From Verrucomicrobiia bacterium DG1235 (lineage in GTDB: Bacteria > Verrucomicrobiota > Verrucomicrobiia > Opitutales > Opitutaceae), in contig DS990592.1 in assembly GCA_000155695.1 (NCBI GenBank), forward strand, positions 4,855,792 through 4,919,791: DNA of 64,000 bases, written 5' to 3'. The position numbers and the translations under genes are program-made. The first letter of the stretch is position 1, and every line of letters starts with the position of its first letter. Positions 1-8,196 of the stretch are shown in pieces. A model generated the notes under the pieces. That model ran no database searches and was not told where the DNA came from. It saw only the letters and a program-made list of their open reading frames with translations.

Positions 1-603
1 AACCTTGATTTTGGCGACGCGGATTACGCGAGTCCCATCATTGCCGGGCTAGGACAATCTCAGGAAGTATCCCTCTCTATCAAAGGCGCGAAGCGTTTGG
101 CGCTTTTCGTGAAAGATGGCGGCGATGACTTTCATCATGACCATGCGGTCTGGGTTAATCCCATTCTTGAGGGACCGAAGGGCACACTGAAATTAACCGA
201 TTTGGAATGGTCCTATGCTGATGCAGGGTGGGGCGAAGCTCGTGTTAACCTGGCTTGCGATGGTCAGCCCCTTTTGGTGGGCGGCGAATTGGTGGAGGGG
301 ATCGGTACTCACTCTGAGTCTACGATCATCTACGATTTGCCGGAAGGCTACGATCGGTTTACTGCGAAGGGAGTTGTGACAGATGTAGGTTCGGTGGTTT
401 TCGGTGTGATGACGGAAGAGTCGAGCGATGCCTTATCGGTGGATACTGAAGTGAGAGTTAACTTCAGCGACCTCGGCGAATTTGAAAGGGCTAGGGTGCG
501 AGACCTTTGGGCGGACCAAGATCTAGGTGAATTCGAGAGTTCGTTTTTTCGCGATATTCCGTCACACGGCGCCGGGCTTTATCGTGTGACTCCACTGCCT
601 TAG
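1..603 (+). CDS. alpha-galactosidase-like glycoside hydrolase, C-terminal part (5' end outside window)
   Basis: The frame is open from the first base, so this is the 3' end of a larger gene. The visible 200 residues start with the tail of one NPCBM-type carbohydrate-binding module (DGGDDFHHDHAVWVNP). A second NPCBM module follows (EWSYADAGWGEARVN, then VEGIGTHSESTIIYDL). The last 50 residues (VRDLWADQDLGEFE, then HGAGLYRV) look like the C-terminal beta domain of GH27 alpha-galactosidases. The enzyme would remove alpha-galactosyl residues from plant or algal glycans outside the cytoplasm. The catalytic domain lies outside the window, so the GH27 call rests on the tail only. Confidence 0.7.
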   Translation, partial: NLDFGDADYASPIIAGLGQSQEVSLSIKGAKRLALFVKDGGDDFHHDHAVWVNPILEGPKGTLKLTDLEWSYADAGWGEARVNLACDGQPLLVGGELVEGIGTHSESTIIYDLPEGYDRFTAKGVVTDVGSVVFGVMTEESSDALSVDTEVRVNFSDLGEFERARVRDLWADQDLGEFESSFFRDIPSHGAGLYRVTPLP

Positions 604-705
604 GAAACTAAAGTAAGCTGATCAAGGAATGCATACTTAGGTCCTATGCTTGCTTCGTGTACGGTGGAGACTTGTGATTGAATTTGATGTACCTACGGGC
701 CAGTA

Positions 706-2931
706 TTGCCTTCTTCATTCTCGCATGAATTATATTCTATTGTGCTTCTAGATTCGCTCTACTTCCTCGTATCCTGTCGTCGACTCTCTGTTGTTTCGAG
801 CATTCGTCCGTTTAGGGTGGGGCTATTCTTGAGCTGTTTTCTTGCGGCGCAGCCATTTCTGTTTGGTCAAAAGGCGGGGGATGGCGTTCTGCTCACATCC
901 GCAACTCAAGTACGCTTGCTCTCCGAGCAGGAGGCTGGGCGCGCGCTTCCTGTGGAGCTGAAGGGGGTTTTCATGGGAGAGGCCGATCCTTTGGGAATCG
1001 CATTCATTATTCATGACGGGACTCAAGGCATTTACGTTCAAGCGCCTGCGGATCAGGTAGCAGGGCTCGGCAGGGGAGACTTAATCGAGCTCGAGGGGGT
1101 TACGGATCCGGGTGGCTTCGCTCCATTTGTAGTGGCTCATGAACTACGGAAAATTGGATCTGGGACGATTCCTGATCCTTTGCGCGTGACTTTGCACGAG
1201 TTGAGCGAGGGGCAGTTGGACGGGCAGTGGGTTGAGTTTACGGGGATCGTGCGGAGCGTTGAGCGAAAGGCGCTGAGCGATATGTCACCGCCTCCCCCTG
1301 GCACTCGTTATATAGATTCGGCTACGGATATTTCTCAGCCAAGCGATACGGAAGTGAAGCTGAAGATTGCGTTTGGCGAGGGACGTGTGATGGTCGAGAT
1401 AGATAAGATAATTGATCCTGCTGAGTATGTAGATGCCGAGGTTCGGATTCGAGGACTTTGTTTCAATCTTCACAACAGCAACCGTCAGTTCGTAGGCCCC
1501 TTTGTTCAGGTGCCAAGTGGTGTTGATCTAGTTGTCTTGAAGCCTCCTTCGCCGACTCCGTTTCGCTCCGAGCCTCGTCCCGTGTCGAACCTGCTTCGCT
1601 TTGACCAGTTGACGGGAGTGCAGGGGCATCGCGTTCATGTACGTGGAAAGGTGATACATCACCAGCCGGGTGATTTTCTGTGGATTCGCGATCGGGAGCA
1701 GAGCTTGCGAGTGGAAACGATGCAGCAGGAGGTTTTGCAGCCTGGTGACGAGGTGGACGTGCTGGGGTTTCCGGTAATGGGGAATTACAATGCGGCTTTG
1801 GAGGATGCTGTGTTTCGTCGGGTGGGAACGGGGGAAGCGCCTGTGCCGCACACTTTGACCTATGACTCCAGCGCGGTGAGCTTCGAGGCGGACTTGGTGG
1901 AGCTGGAGGCGCGGCTGGCTGAGACGAGATGGTACTCGGATCGCTTGCTGCTGACTTTTGACTGGGGGGAATCGACGATCGAGGCCCAACTGCATTTGCA
2001 GAACTCTAATGAAGTGCCCAAGGACTGGCTGGCGGGGAGCATTGTGCGCGTATCGGGAATCTGCTCGGTGCTTGCGGATGCTCCGAGGCCTTTGGGCGGG
2101 CTATGGGTGCCTCGGTCCTTCGAGCTTCTGCTGCGTTCTCCCAGCGATCTCATAGTGGTGCAGCCACCGCCTCGGTGGACTGCGGAGCGAATCGCGTGGA
2201 TATTGTTAGCTTTCCTCGTAATCGCAGTGATTGCCGTTGCGGTGGTGATGCAGGCGTCGCGTTATCGGCTGAGGGAGCAGGATCACCGCCGGGCCATGGC
2301 TGAGACAGAGTTTACGGCGATTCTGAATGAGCGGAACCGGGTGGCGCGCGAGATTCACGATACGCTTTCGCAAAGCCTGGGAGCTATATCGGTGCAGTTG
2401 GAGCTCGTTCGAACGCGGGCCAACGAAATGAGCGCGGCAGCCCTTAGCCATCTGAGCACGGCGCACGAGCTGGCTCGAGGCGCGTTGGCCGAGGCGCGTG
2501 ACTCGATTTGGAATATGCGTTCGCAGGTGCTCGAGAGGTGCGACCTTAGCGAGGCGTTGAGGCGGATCCTGACCCGACTGACGGATGATACGGGAGTTCG
2601 CTTCGATATCAAAGTCGAGGGTACGAAGCGTCGTTTGCCGCCAGTTGTTGAGAACAACCTTTTGCGTATCGGGCAGGAGGCCATCACGAATGCATGCAAG
2701 CATGGGAAGCCCAGTCGCATCGATGTAGGGCTGAATTTCGAGCGGCGTAGGGTGTGCCTATCTGTGAAGGACGACGGGGTTGGGTTCGCCATCGATGAAG
2801 CTCTAAACGGAAGCGAGAGAAGCTTCGGACTGGTCGGTCTCCGTGAGCGGGTGGACGTGCTAGGCGGTACGATTGAAGTGGAGAGTCGACCGGGCGAAGG
2901 CGCCTTGATCGTGGTTGCAGTTTCGGTGTAG
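706..2931 (+). CDS. NarL-type sensor histidine kinase with OB-like sensory domain
   Basis: A membrane sensor kinase of the NarX/DegS class that should phosphorylate the regulator at 3123. An N-terminal hydrophobic segment (GLFLSCFLAAQPFLF) acts as signal. About 450 residues of repeated beta-rich OB-like units follow (for example VELKGVFMGEADPLGIAF and GHRVHVRGKVIHHQPGDF). One membrane helix sits near residues 495-515, then a HisKA_3 domain with phosphoacceptor His near 551 (REIHDTLSQSLG) and a HATPase domain (EAITNACKHGK, DDGVGF, GLVGLRERV). The start is uncertain: 706 is a TTG, and the GTG at 817 would place the signal peptide directly at the N terminus. The signal sensed cannot be read from sequence. 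Confidence 0.85.
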   Translation: MPSSFSHELYSIVLLDSLYFLVSCRRLSVVSSIRPFRVGLFLSCFLAAQPFLFGQKAGDGVLLTSATQVRLLSEQEAGRALPVELKGVFMGEADPLGIAFIIHDGTQGIYVQAPADQVAGLGRGDLIELEGVTDPGGFAPFVVAHELRKIGSGTIPDPLRVTLHELSEGQLDGQWVEFTGIVRSVERKALSDMSPPPPGTRYIDSATDISQPSDTEVKLKIAFGEGRVMVEIDKIIDPAEYVDAEVRIRGLCFNLHNSNRQFVGPFVQVPSGVDLVVLKPPSPTPFRSEPRPVSNLLRFDQLTGVQGHRVHVRGKVIHHQPGDFLWIRDREQSLRVETMQQEVLQPGDEVDVLGFPVMGNYNAALEDAVFRRVGTGEAPVPHTLTYDSSAVSFEADLVELEARLAETRWYSDRLLLTFDWGESTIEAQLHLQNSNEVPKDWLAGSIVRVSGICSVLADAPRPLGGLWVPRSFELLLRSPSDLIVVQPPPRWTAERIAWILLAFLVIAVIAVAVVMQASRYRLREQDHRRAMAETEFTAILNERNRVAREIHDTLSQSLGAISVQLELVRTRANEMSAAALSHLSTAHELARGALAEARDSIWNMRSQVLERCDLSEALRRILTRLTDDTGVRFDIKVEGTKRRLPPVVENNLLRIGQEAITNACKHGKPSRIDVGLNFERRRVCLSVKDDGVGFAIDEALNGSERSFGLVGLRERVDVLGGTIEVESRPGEGALIVVAVSV

Positions 2932-3122
2932 ACGGAGGAACGTGGCTGGGTCCAATATGTGTTTTAGAGTTAGTAAATTACGCTATAAAAGCCACTTTGA
3001 CATTAGCAACGTTGGGGATGGCGCGAATTCCCCCAAATGGGTGAGGGCGGCGATAGATGGCACGTGGTACACTCTGGCAATGAGCGCTGTTTGCTTGTTT
3101 CCACTTCACATGACCAATTGCA

Positions 3123-3797
3123 ATGACCTCGGAAGTTAAGGTGAGCGTACCTAAAAAGGAAGACCTCGAGAGTGGCGCTAAGATTCGCTTGCTAGTGGTC
3201 GACGATCATCCGCCGATGCGTATGGGCTTGATTGCCTTGATCAAAAGTCAGCCCGGTATGGACGTGATTGCGGAGGCGTCGGATGGCGAAGAGGCGATCG
3301 AGGTCTATGACGACGTGCTTCCAGATATCGTGATGATGGATCTTCGCATGCCCGGCATGGGGGGAGTCGAGGCGATACTTTCCATTTGCAAGAAACACCC
3401 GGACGCGAAGGTCATCGTGCTGTCGACCTATGATTGGGACGAGGATATCCACCGTGCGATTCAGTCGGGCGCCAAGTCCTACCTGCTAAAAGACATGTCG
3501 GTGGAGGAGATCGCTAGTACCGTGCGCGAAGTGCACGAGGGGATTTCCAGTCTTCCGCGGCAGGTGGCGGAGCGCTTGGAAGAGCGTTCGAAGCGGCAGC
3601 AGCTTACGGAGCGCGAGCGGGATGTGCTGGAGTACTTGATCAAAGGTCGCAGCAACAAGGAGATCGCATCCAGCCTCTACCTTTCGGAGGAAACCGTAAA
3701 GTCGCACCTGAAGTCGCTCTTCGCCAAGCTAAAGGTCCGCGACCGAACGGAGGCAGCCATCGAAGCGATTCGCCACGGAATCGTGCAGATCGATTAG
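3123..3797 (+). CDS. NarL/FixJ-family response regulator
   Basis: A 224-residue two-component response regulator. The receiver domain spans roughly residues 20-140, with acidic pocket VDDHPP, phosphoacceptor Asp73 (MMDLRMPG) and conserved Lys123 (YLLKDMS). The LuxR-type helix-turn-helix spans about 158-215 (LTERERDVLEYL, then NKEIASSLYLSEETVKSHL). It lies 191 bp downstream of the kinase on the same strand, so the two form a likely cognate pair. Whether they share one transcript is unclear because of the gap. The first 20 residues before the receiver are charged. Target genes cannot be told from the window. Confidence 0.9.
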   Translation: MTSEVKVSVPKKEDLESGAKIRLLVVDDHPPMRMGLIALIKSQPGMDVIAEASDGEEAIEVYDDVLPDIVMMDLRMPGMGGVEAILSICKKHPDAKVIVLSTYDWDEDIHRAIQSGAKSYLLKDMSVEEIASTVREVHEGISSLPRQVAERLEERSKRQQLTERERDVLEYLIKGRSNKEIASSLYLSEETVKSHLKSLFAKLKVRDRTEAAIEAIRHGIVQID

Positions 3798-4139
3798 GAT
3801 AGGAAAGCGAGAGTCGAGCGCTAGCGGGCGAAGGCGGAGACGATGCGAGTCGTGACGACTCGTCGCCAGTGTCGCGTTTGTTTTTCATCTTGAGCGCCTG
3901 TTATTTTTCAGGGGATTAGGTCGCTTGTCCCTGTGCGAGTTTCCGGGTCTTTTCAAGTCCATCCATTTCAGCCAATGTGAAAGCCAAACACGATGGCTCG
4001 CCACGGTCGCCGCTTCGGGTCGCCTTCGACTCACTCGGGTTCAAGCCTAAGATCGACTGATATTTGTAGTGATATAGAAAAACTCTAAATTATCCTTGTT
4101 TATCTAATAGGACTGCCTTGTTGGCAAGAATTTGTTTTC
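3798..4139. other. Intergenic region between response regulator and integron end
   Basis: About 340 bp with no convincing gene. A 7-bp inverted repeat with a 3-base loop (CGAGTCG at 3846 and CGACTCG at 3856) lies 50 bp after the regulator stop and is followed 15 bases later by a T-rich run. It may be a weak terminator. The right part holds the decayed terminal attC, listed separately. Confidence 0.5.
3973..4126 (-). repeat. Decayed terminal attC (attC42)
   Basis: The right-hand core gttggc at 4120-4125, preceded by gactgcctt, matches the right half of intact sites and pairs exactly with the start of cassette K42 (TTGGC on the minus strand). The matching left half appears degenerate and displaced: aatgtgaaagccaaacacg at 3974 resembles the left arm aacgtgaaagccatacg of other sites. 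No cassette lies beyond it, so this is the distal end of the array. Confidence 0.5.
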
Positions 4140-4391
4140 TTAAGATCCACTAGTTTGTCTTTGTTTTTCAGTCCAGATCATCCCTAGCTTATTTTTTAGT
4201 CTTCTTTTCTGTATACGTTTTGAAAGACTGTAGTAAAGAGGGATTCCTAGAATCGGCAGTAAGCAAATGCAAACTACCAATGCGACTTTCGCGGTAGGTG
4301 AAAACTCTTTATCTCTGATGCAGTCGTGTGACGACATCCCGATCGCTATTATTAGCGCAAGAGGAATTATGACTGTGAGAACTGTATTCAT
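4140..4391 (-). CDS. K42: small two-helix membrane protein
   Basis: An 83-residue protein of the most distal cassette. It has an N-terminal helix (VLTVIIPLALIIAIG) and a second helix ending in a basic tail (VALVVCICLLPILGIPLYY then SLSKRIQKRRLKNK). The second segment resembles the PLDc_N-type membrane module, but this is only a similarity in pattern. The ATG at 4391 was preferred over the upstream ATG at 4403, which lies inside the neighbouring attC. The gene is far from the array promoter, so expression would need a local promoter. Function unknown. Confidence 0.65.
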   Translation of the reverse strand: MNTVLTVIIPLALIIAIGMSSHDCIRDKEFSPTAKVALVVCICLLPILGIPLYYSLSKRIQKRRLKNKLGMIWTEKQRQTSGS

Positions 4392-4397
4392 TTTATC

Positions 4398-4522
4398 TGC
4401 CAACGTCGAGCTCAGGCGACAAGGCCTAGGCTATCGTTTGAATTTCTGGGTTGGTTGGATTTTATGGATTCGTTGCAGAAGAGGGGGCGTTTGCCGCAGT
4501 TGCCTGGAGCGTCTTGTTCAAC
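4398..4522 (-). repeat. attC41 (125 bp)
   Basis: Recombination site at the end of cassette K41. Right core gttcaac equals the complement of the K41 start (TTCAAC). Inner arms ctcaggcg/ttgcctgga. Confidence 0.9.
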
Positions 4523-4820
4523 CTAGTAGTTCCTTTAAGTAGAAAGCTCCTAGGATCGCAAATCCGACCAACAAGATCATAGATAGGTAAGTCAGAATAA
4601 GTCCAAAATAAGTTCTTTTCTTTCCTTTCTTTGGTATTTCTTGAGGTTGTTCGCAGAGTGAGAGCTCGATGGATGTTTCGTAGTCGTCTGCAACTACAGC
4701 GTTCTTTTCTTGCTCAACCTTGTCCAACGCTTCCCTGAATCTTCTTATTCCTTCTTTGTTGAGGTTAAGCTGGGTTACTGAAAAGGCGCCAACCCAAGTC
4801 TCGATAATCGCTTTTTCCAT
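4518..4820 (-). CDS. K41: small protein with C-terminal membrane anchor
   Basis: A 100-residue protein starting MEKAIIETWVGAF. The first 65 residues are soluble and acidic. A basic stretch (KKGKKR) and one C-terminal membrane helix follow (LILTYLSMILLVGFAILGAF). The frame stays open further upstream through attC40, but that part only translates the recombination site, so the start at 4820 is chosen. The last codons enter the right core of the cassette's own attC. It looks like a tail-anchored protein. Function unknown. Confidence 0.6.
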   Translation of the reverse strand: MEKAIIETWVGAFSVTQLNLNKEGIRRFREALDKVEQEKNAVVADDYETSIELSLCEQPQEIPKKGKKRTYFGLILTYLSMILLVGFAILGAFYLKELLG

Positions 4821-4824
4821 TTTT

Positions 4825-4884
4825 GTTGAACGCCGAGGTCTCAGGCGAGCGCTTGCGCGAGTTGTGAGCACCGACTTGATGGGC
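4825..4884 (-). repeat. attC40 (60 bp), GAT-type core
   Basis: Right core gatgggc in place of GTT-type. It matches the start of K40 (ATGGGC). Inner arms gtctca/tgagcac flank the palindrome gcgagcgcttgcgcg. Confidence 0.88.
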
Positions 4885-4887
4885 ATT

Positions 4888-5181
4888 TCATTTTCTACTC
4901 ATTCCGTAGCGAGGATGTCGTCGGTGGTGGCGTAAAACTAAGATTCGGACTCCTTGTCCGTGGATGCTGAAAAGGAGGTGGTAGGGGAAGTTCGGCATGT
5001 TCGCTCGCTTCAAGCCGTTCTTCACTTCGTGAAACTTTTCGGGTGTTAATTCGACGTCCCTCACCAGTGAGCCGAGTTCAAGAAAGAAGCGGTCCGCTAA
5101 TTGTGGACCGCCTTCTTCTTCGTAGTACCGCAGGACGACTCTCAGGTCTCTCTGGACTAGCTTATGGAAAATCAAGCTCAT
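4888..5181 (-). CDS. parE: K40: ParE/RelE-family toxin
   Basis: A 97-residue toxin of the ParE/RelE superfamily. The family pattern is clear: an N-terminal helix pair with RYYEEEGGPQLADRF, a strand with NFPYHLLFSI, and the C-terminal ILVLRHHRRHPRYG. ParE proteins poison DNA gyrase while RelE members cleave mRNA, and the sequence alone does not settle which applies. It overlaps the upstream antitoxin gene by one base (ATGA-type coupling), so the pair is translated together. Both genes sit in one cassette, the usual arrangement by which toxin-antitoxin cassettes stabilise integron arrays. Confidence 0.88.
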   Translation of the reverse strand: MSLIFHKLVQRDLRVVLRYYEEEGGPQLADRFFLELGSLVRDVELTPEKFHEVKNGLKRANMPNFPYHLLFSIHGQGVRILVLRHHRRHPRYGMSRK

Positions 5182-5396
5182 CAGTCTCGGCCAATCCCTT
5201 TCTTCAGTTCATCCCAAGTCATTCCGCTCGATGGGTTTGCTGTAAGATCGGCATCTCGCCTTAGGGCTTCGGCCATTCCCTCGTCTTCGTCTGATAGGGT
5301 AGCTGGAAGAGAGTAAAGGAGTTCGCTTGCCAGTGTGGCTCTGTCGGAGTCTGTCAGGTCCATAGCCTCGATTTTCAATGCTTCGATCCGTGTCAT
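5181..5396 (-). CDS. K40: antitoxin, putative addiction-module component family
   Basis: A 71-residue antitoxin of the family usually annotated 'addiction module component' (TIGR02574 type). It opens with a helix ending LTDSDRATLASELLYSL and closes with an acidic, toxin-binding tail (DEDEGMAEALRRDAD, then GMTWDELKKGI). It is first in the cassette, ahead of the toxin, the common order that allows antitoxin made first to repress the pair. It should neutralise the ParE-like toxin encoded just after it. Confidence 0.85.
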   Translation of the reverse strand: MTRIEALKIEAMDLTDSDRATLASELLYSLPATLSDEDEGMAEALRRDADLTANPSSGMTWDELKKGIGRD

Positions 5397-5442
5397 GGTG
5401 TCATATTGGTGTAAGTGCTTAGGATTGCGATCTCAATTTTTC

Positions 5443-5515
5443 GCCCATCGTCAAAGCCATACGCGTAGGCCATCGCGGAGCGATGGCCGGAGTTGTATGG
5501 GCTGCCTGGTTAGGC
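5443..5515 (-). repeat. attC39 (73 bp)
   Basis: Right core gttaggc matches the K39 start (TTAGGC). The left core gcccatc is contributed by GAT-type cassette K40, so this site is a hybrid. Arms gccatacg/gtatgggc, with a central hairpin gccatcg-cggag-cgatggc. Confidence 0.9.
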
Positions 5516-6013
5516 CTATTTTAATATTACTTCTTTAATGTCCTCTAGTGATAGATTATTCCTGTTTGCTTTGGAGTGCTTCTCTAGGATCGAAAGCATT
5601 TCCTGATAGCGTCCTACACTTGCTGTGTGGCTGTTGAAGTCGACATCCATAAATTCTTCAAAGCGTCCGAGATCACGTACGAAAAACTCGGCATATGCCA
5701 TCAGCTCAGTTTCATGGTTCCCGTCGAATCCTGAGAAACGAATATCTTCAGGAGTTAGGTCACCTTTGTCTTTTAGTGCATAAAAAGAGTTCTTTAGTGA
5801 CCGGTGCATGTCTAGGACGTCTACAACGAATTTGCATTCGTCCGTCGAGAGACCATCGTAATAATACTCTACGAATGAGTCATAGTGCCACTCGTATCCG
5901 CTCTCTAGGATCTTTACGTTCTTCTCATAGTCCGATCTTTCATCAGGATAGAGAGCTGCCAAAATTTTGAATTGGTTGGCGAGTTGGAGTCTTTCTTTTT
6001 GATCTAGTTTCAT
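5516..6013 (-). CDS. yfbU: K39: YfbU family protein
   Basis: A 165-residue homologue of the YfbU (UPF0304) family over its whole length. Matching blocks are QRLQLANQ-like LANQFKILAAL, KILESGYEWHYD, CKFVVDVLDMHRSL and ALKDKGDLTPEDIRFSGFDGN, ending RYQEMLSILEKH. Escherichia coli YfbU is a helical cytosolic protein linked to cell-death or stress phenotypes, and its biochemical role is not well defined. Here it is a single-gene cassette with a normal start 14 bases after the recombination point. A conserved chromosomal family captured as a cassette is notable. Confidence 0.85.
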   Translation of the reverse strand: MKLDQKERLQLANQFKILAALYPDERSDYEKNVKILESGYEWHYDSFVEYYYDGLSTDECKFVVDVLDMHRSLKNSFYALKDKGDLTPEDIRFSGFDGNHETELMAYAEFFVRDLGRFEEFMDVDFNSHTASVGRYQEMLSILEKHSKANRNNLSLEDIKEVILK

Positions 6014-6021
6014 AATTATTT

Positions 6022-6145
6022 GCCTAACGCCAAGGCCATATGATGTAGGCCCTGTTTGGGTTTAACTTAAAGTAGGGTTGATTTGGTGGGGTCGAGGTGA
6101 AAGAGGCGAGCGTTTGCCGGAATTATATGATCCGCCTTGTTGGAG
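6022..6145 (-). repeat. attC38 (124 bp)
   Basis: Right core gttggag matches the K38 start (TTGGAG). Arms gccatat/atatgatcc. Confidence 0.88.
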
Positions 6146-6469
6146 CCTAGGAACGTGTCTCCAGTCGTCGAGTCCACTTGAATCGAATCATCTAACTCGC
6201 TTCGGGCTTGGGTCGTCATATTTGGGGCTTTGGTCGCATGTCGTTTCGTGAAGGTTGAAATGTAGAAATCAAGAAGTCTGGTGATTCGGTCGAGGATGCT
6301 GCGTCCTTCGGTTCGGAGTCTGTTTCGTTCAATCTCGATTATGGGTAAACTCGCTCTTTCGGTGAAGCTCGAAATGTTTGATACAAGAAGTCTATTCAGT
6401 TGGTTGAGTTTGAGGCTTCCTTCGGTTCGAAGTCGGTAGAAATAAAATCAATAATATATATAGTTCTGT
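6146..6469 (-). other. K38: cassette without a clear gene (repeat family A)
   Basis: About 320 bp with no long frame. On the minus strand it carries two copies of the family-A block (GAAGGA-GC...AGACTTCTTG...CATTTC-A-CTTCACG), near 6240-6330 and 6330-6440. A possible short frame near the attC starts MTTQARSELDDSIQVDSTTG and is in register with small frames in the related cassettes K5, K6, K19, K23 and K26. An AT-rich stretch (aataatatatatag) at 6450-6465 near the cassette start could hold a promoter. Confidence 0.6.
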
Positions 6470-6542
6470 CTCCAACGCTGAGGCCACACGTGGAGGCCGT
6501 CGCGGAGCGATGGCCGGAATTGTGTGGGCCGACTTGTTCTAC
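6470..6542 (-). repeat. attC37 (73 bp)
   Basis: Right core gttctac matches the K37 start (TTCTAC). Arms gccacacg/gtgtgggc around hairpin gccgtcg-cggag-cgatggc. Confidence 0.9.
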
Positions 6543-6991
6543 CAATTTTGTTTTTCTTTGAATGGGTTTCTTTCTCTGATTCGCATGATTGAGATGCTTT
6601 CGCATGAAAACGAAACGTCGTGGCCGCAACCGCCCCAAGAGACTATAAACAGTTTCTCGTCATTCTTCTGAATTGATAGTCCATGAATCGCGTTTTGATG
6701 ATTCCATCCTTTCATTTCTAAATCTTTAATTCCTGTGAATTCAATATCGAGAAAGGCTTGTTTTCTTTCGGGACTGTTTGGTGATTGGTAAAGGTCGTAA
6801 ACGTAAAACTCCGCGTTCAAGTCGCTGTAGATCGACGGATGATTCTGTAAGCGATCAAATTCAAGCTTAACGACTTCCATGTCGTGAAACGATGGCCAGT
6901 GTCCAAGAAACTCTATCAGTTTTTCTTTTCCGTAGACTTTGGATACGGCTTCCGAGCTTACGGGATACTCTGGAGTCTCGTTTACTTCCAT
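6539..6991 (-). CDS. K37: Imm50-like immunity family protein
   Basis: A 150-residue soluble protein (start MEVNETPEYPVS). The segment LGHWPSFHDMEVVKLEFDR, followed by a beta-rich region and a final ISIMRIRERNP, resembles the Imm50 family, whose members carry a W-PSFHDAEV motif and protect against polymorphic toxins. No partner toxin is visible in the window, so an orphan immunity gene is the best reading. The longer open frame to 7054 only translates the neighbouring attC. The assignment rests on the short motif and general size. Confidence 0.55.
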   Translation of the reverse strand: MEVNETPEYPVSSEAVSKVYGKEKLIEFLGHWPSFHDMEVVKLEFDRLQNHPSIYSDLNAEFYVYDLYQSPNSPERKQAFLDIEFTGIKDLEMKGWNHQNAIHGLSIQKNDEKLFIVSWGGCGHDVSFSCESISIMRIRERNPFKEKQNW

Positions 6992-6996
6992 TTTTT

Positions 6997-7068
6997 GTAG
7001 AACGTCAAGTTGAGGCGATGCCAGTGGAGCGGAGCGTAACAGGCATTGCCTCAAACACCTTGTTGGCC
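6997..7068 (-). repeat. attC36 (72 bp)
   Basis: Right core gttggcc matches the K36 start (TTGGCC). Long complementary arms gttgaggcgatgcc/ggcattgcctcaaac. Confidence 0.9.
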
Positions 7069-7671
7069 TTTAGGCTTCGGTGGAATTACCTTTTGGGGAC
7101 TACCCATCGATGTTTTCTTTAAGAGGAATAGAAATCCAAGAATCAGCATCAAAAAGGAAGCTGTTGAGAATGCACTTTTTAACAAAGTAAAACTACTAGC
7201 GACAGAAACTAGTCCTTTGGATACGTCAGGAAACGTCATGATCATTCGGATTATCAATATATTTTCGACATAGTCAAAAATGCCTCCGAATACTGGGAGA
7301 GCGGCCAAATATAAAAACTTGGAGTCCGACCGAACTCGTTTGGAGTAACCCCAGATAAACATCAATGAAAAGCAAATTGCGAATAAGCCAGGGTAGATAA
7401 AATCGATTGCGAGTTGAGGGAAGAGATATGTGCTTCTGCCGTCTTGACCGAGAGATTCTAGTAGGCTCAAGGCTTGCGAATGAGTGTAACCGGTGGGCGA
7501 CAGGTCAAACAGAGCTGTGTCTGGAGCGTAGCTTTGGACGCTAGGAATTGTGACCAAAAGCATTAGCAGGTAAACGGCCATCGTTACGACAAACAGAAGG
7601 AGAACGTTCTTGCCTGATGCTTTCCTTTGCATGGAGCCGATGAAACCTAGGTTTTGCTTGCTATCGATCAT
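7051..7671 (-). CDS. K36: four-helix integral membrane protein
   Basis: A 206-residue membrane protein with four predicted helices: LLLFVVTMAVYLLMLLVTI, LAIDFIYPGLFAICFSLMF, FLYLAALPVFGGIFDYVENI and LMLILGFLFLLKK. A 50-residue extracytoplasmic loop separates helices 1 and 2, and the C-terminal tail is basic and proline-rich. The stop lies just inside the right arm of its own attC. I do not recognise the family. Its size and the FDYVEN motif at a membrane edge are reminiscent of small uncharacterised membrane families, but no function can be inferred. Confidence 0.7.
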   Translation of the reverse strand: MIDSKQNLGFIGSMQRKASGKNVLLLFVVTMAVYLLMLLVTIPSVQSYAPDTALFDLSPTGYTHSQALSLLESLGQDGRSTYLFPQLAIDFIYPGLFAICFSLMFIWGYSKRVRSDSKFLYLAALPVFGGIFDYVENILIIRMIMTFPDVSKGLVSVASSFTLLKSAFSTASFLMLILGFLFLLKKTSMGSPQKVIPPKPKGQQGV

Positions 7672-7684
7672 AATTGTTCTTTCT

Positions 7685-7744
7685 GGCCAACGCTAAGCAC
7701 TCACGCGGCGGCTTGCCGACGTTGTGAGCTGCGCCTTGATATGC
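7685..7744 (-). repeat. attC35 (60 bp), GAT-type core
   Basis: Right core gatatgc matches the K35 start (ATATGC). Arms cactcacg/gtgagctg. Confidence 0.88.
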
Positions 7745-8035
7745 TTATTTCTTATTAACCTCCATGTAGTCGTCGAATTGGGATATGTAGTCGTCTAGAT
7801 TCTCTTCCAACATCTTGAGGTACTCTGTTTTGAAGTACTCGATAACTTCGTTTTTCTTTTCTTTCATTTCCTCCCCGTTGGAGAAACCTGTCGCGGTCAA
7901 CCATGCGTTGAATCGTGCAACGGAGTAAAGGAATGACGCACTAACTTTTCCAGGACCGATTTCATTGTTGATCTGGCTGTTTGATAGATGGATGTGTGCG
8001 TCTGCTCGATCGTAGAATTCTGGGTCGGTATCCAT
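7745..8035 (-). CDS. K35: DUF3144 family protein
   Basis: A 96-residue protein matching DUF3144 along its full length. The family signature is plain: FYDRADAHIHLSNSQI, then GKVSASFLYSVARFNAW, then EYLKMLEENLDDYI near the end. Family members are small cytosolic proteins of unknown role found mostly in Proteobacteria. The cassette has GAT-type cores at both ends and the start codon lies 17 bases inside, so translation does not rely on the neighbour. Function remains unknown. Confidence 0.88.
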   Translation of the reverse strand: MDTDPEFYDRADAHIHLSNSQINNEIGPGKVSASFLYSVARFNAWLTATGFSNGEEMKEKKNEVIEYFKTEYLKMLEENLDDYISQFDDYMEVNKK

Positions 8036-8048
8036 TTTATCTATCCCT

Positions 8049-8173
8049 GCATATCGTCAAAGACTCACGATGGCGGCTTCGACTGGGGTTCCAGTTCTGT
8101 TGAGGTTGAAATACGTGTGATCGTTGAAGAAGGGCGGGCGTTTGCCGACATTGTGAGCTCTGCCTTGTTCTAC
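8049..8173 (-). repeat. attC34 (125 bp)
   Basis: Right core gttctac matches the K34 start. The left core gcatatc is donated by GAT-type K35. Arms actcacg/gtgagct. Confidence 0.9.
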
Positions 8174-8196
8174 TGTATCTTCTATTTGGTTACTGT

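Noticed and set aside
4821..4886. N-terminal extension of the K41 protein (and similar extensions of K37, K33, K31, K29, K4)
   Set aside because: These extra residues translate the neighbouring attC. The same kind of Arg-rich text appears in front of unrelated genes, so internal starts were chosen.
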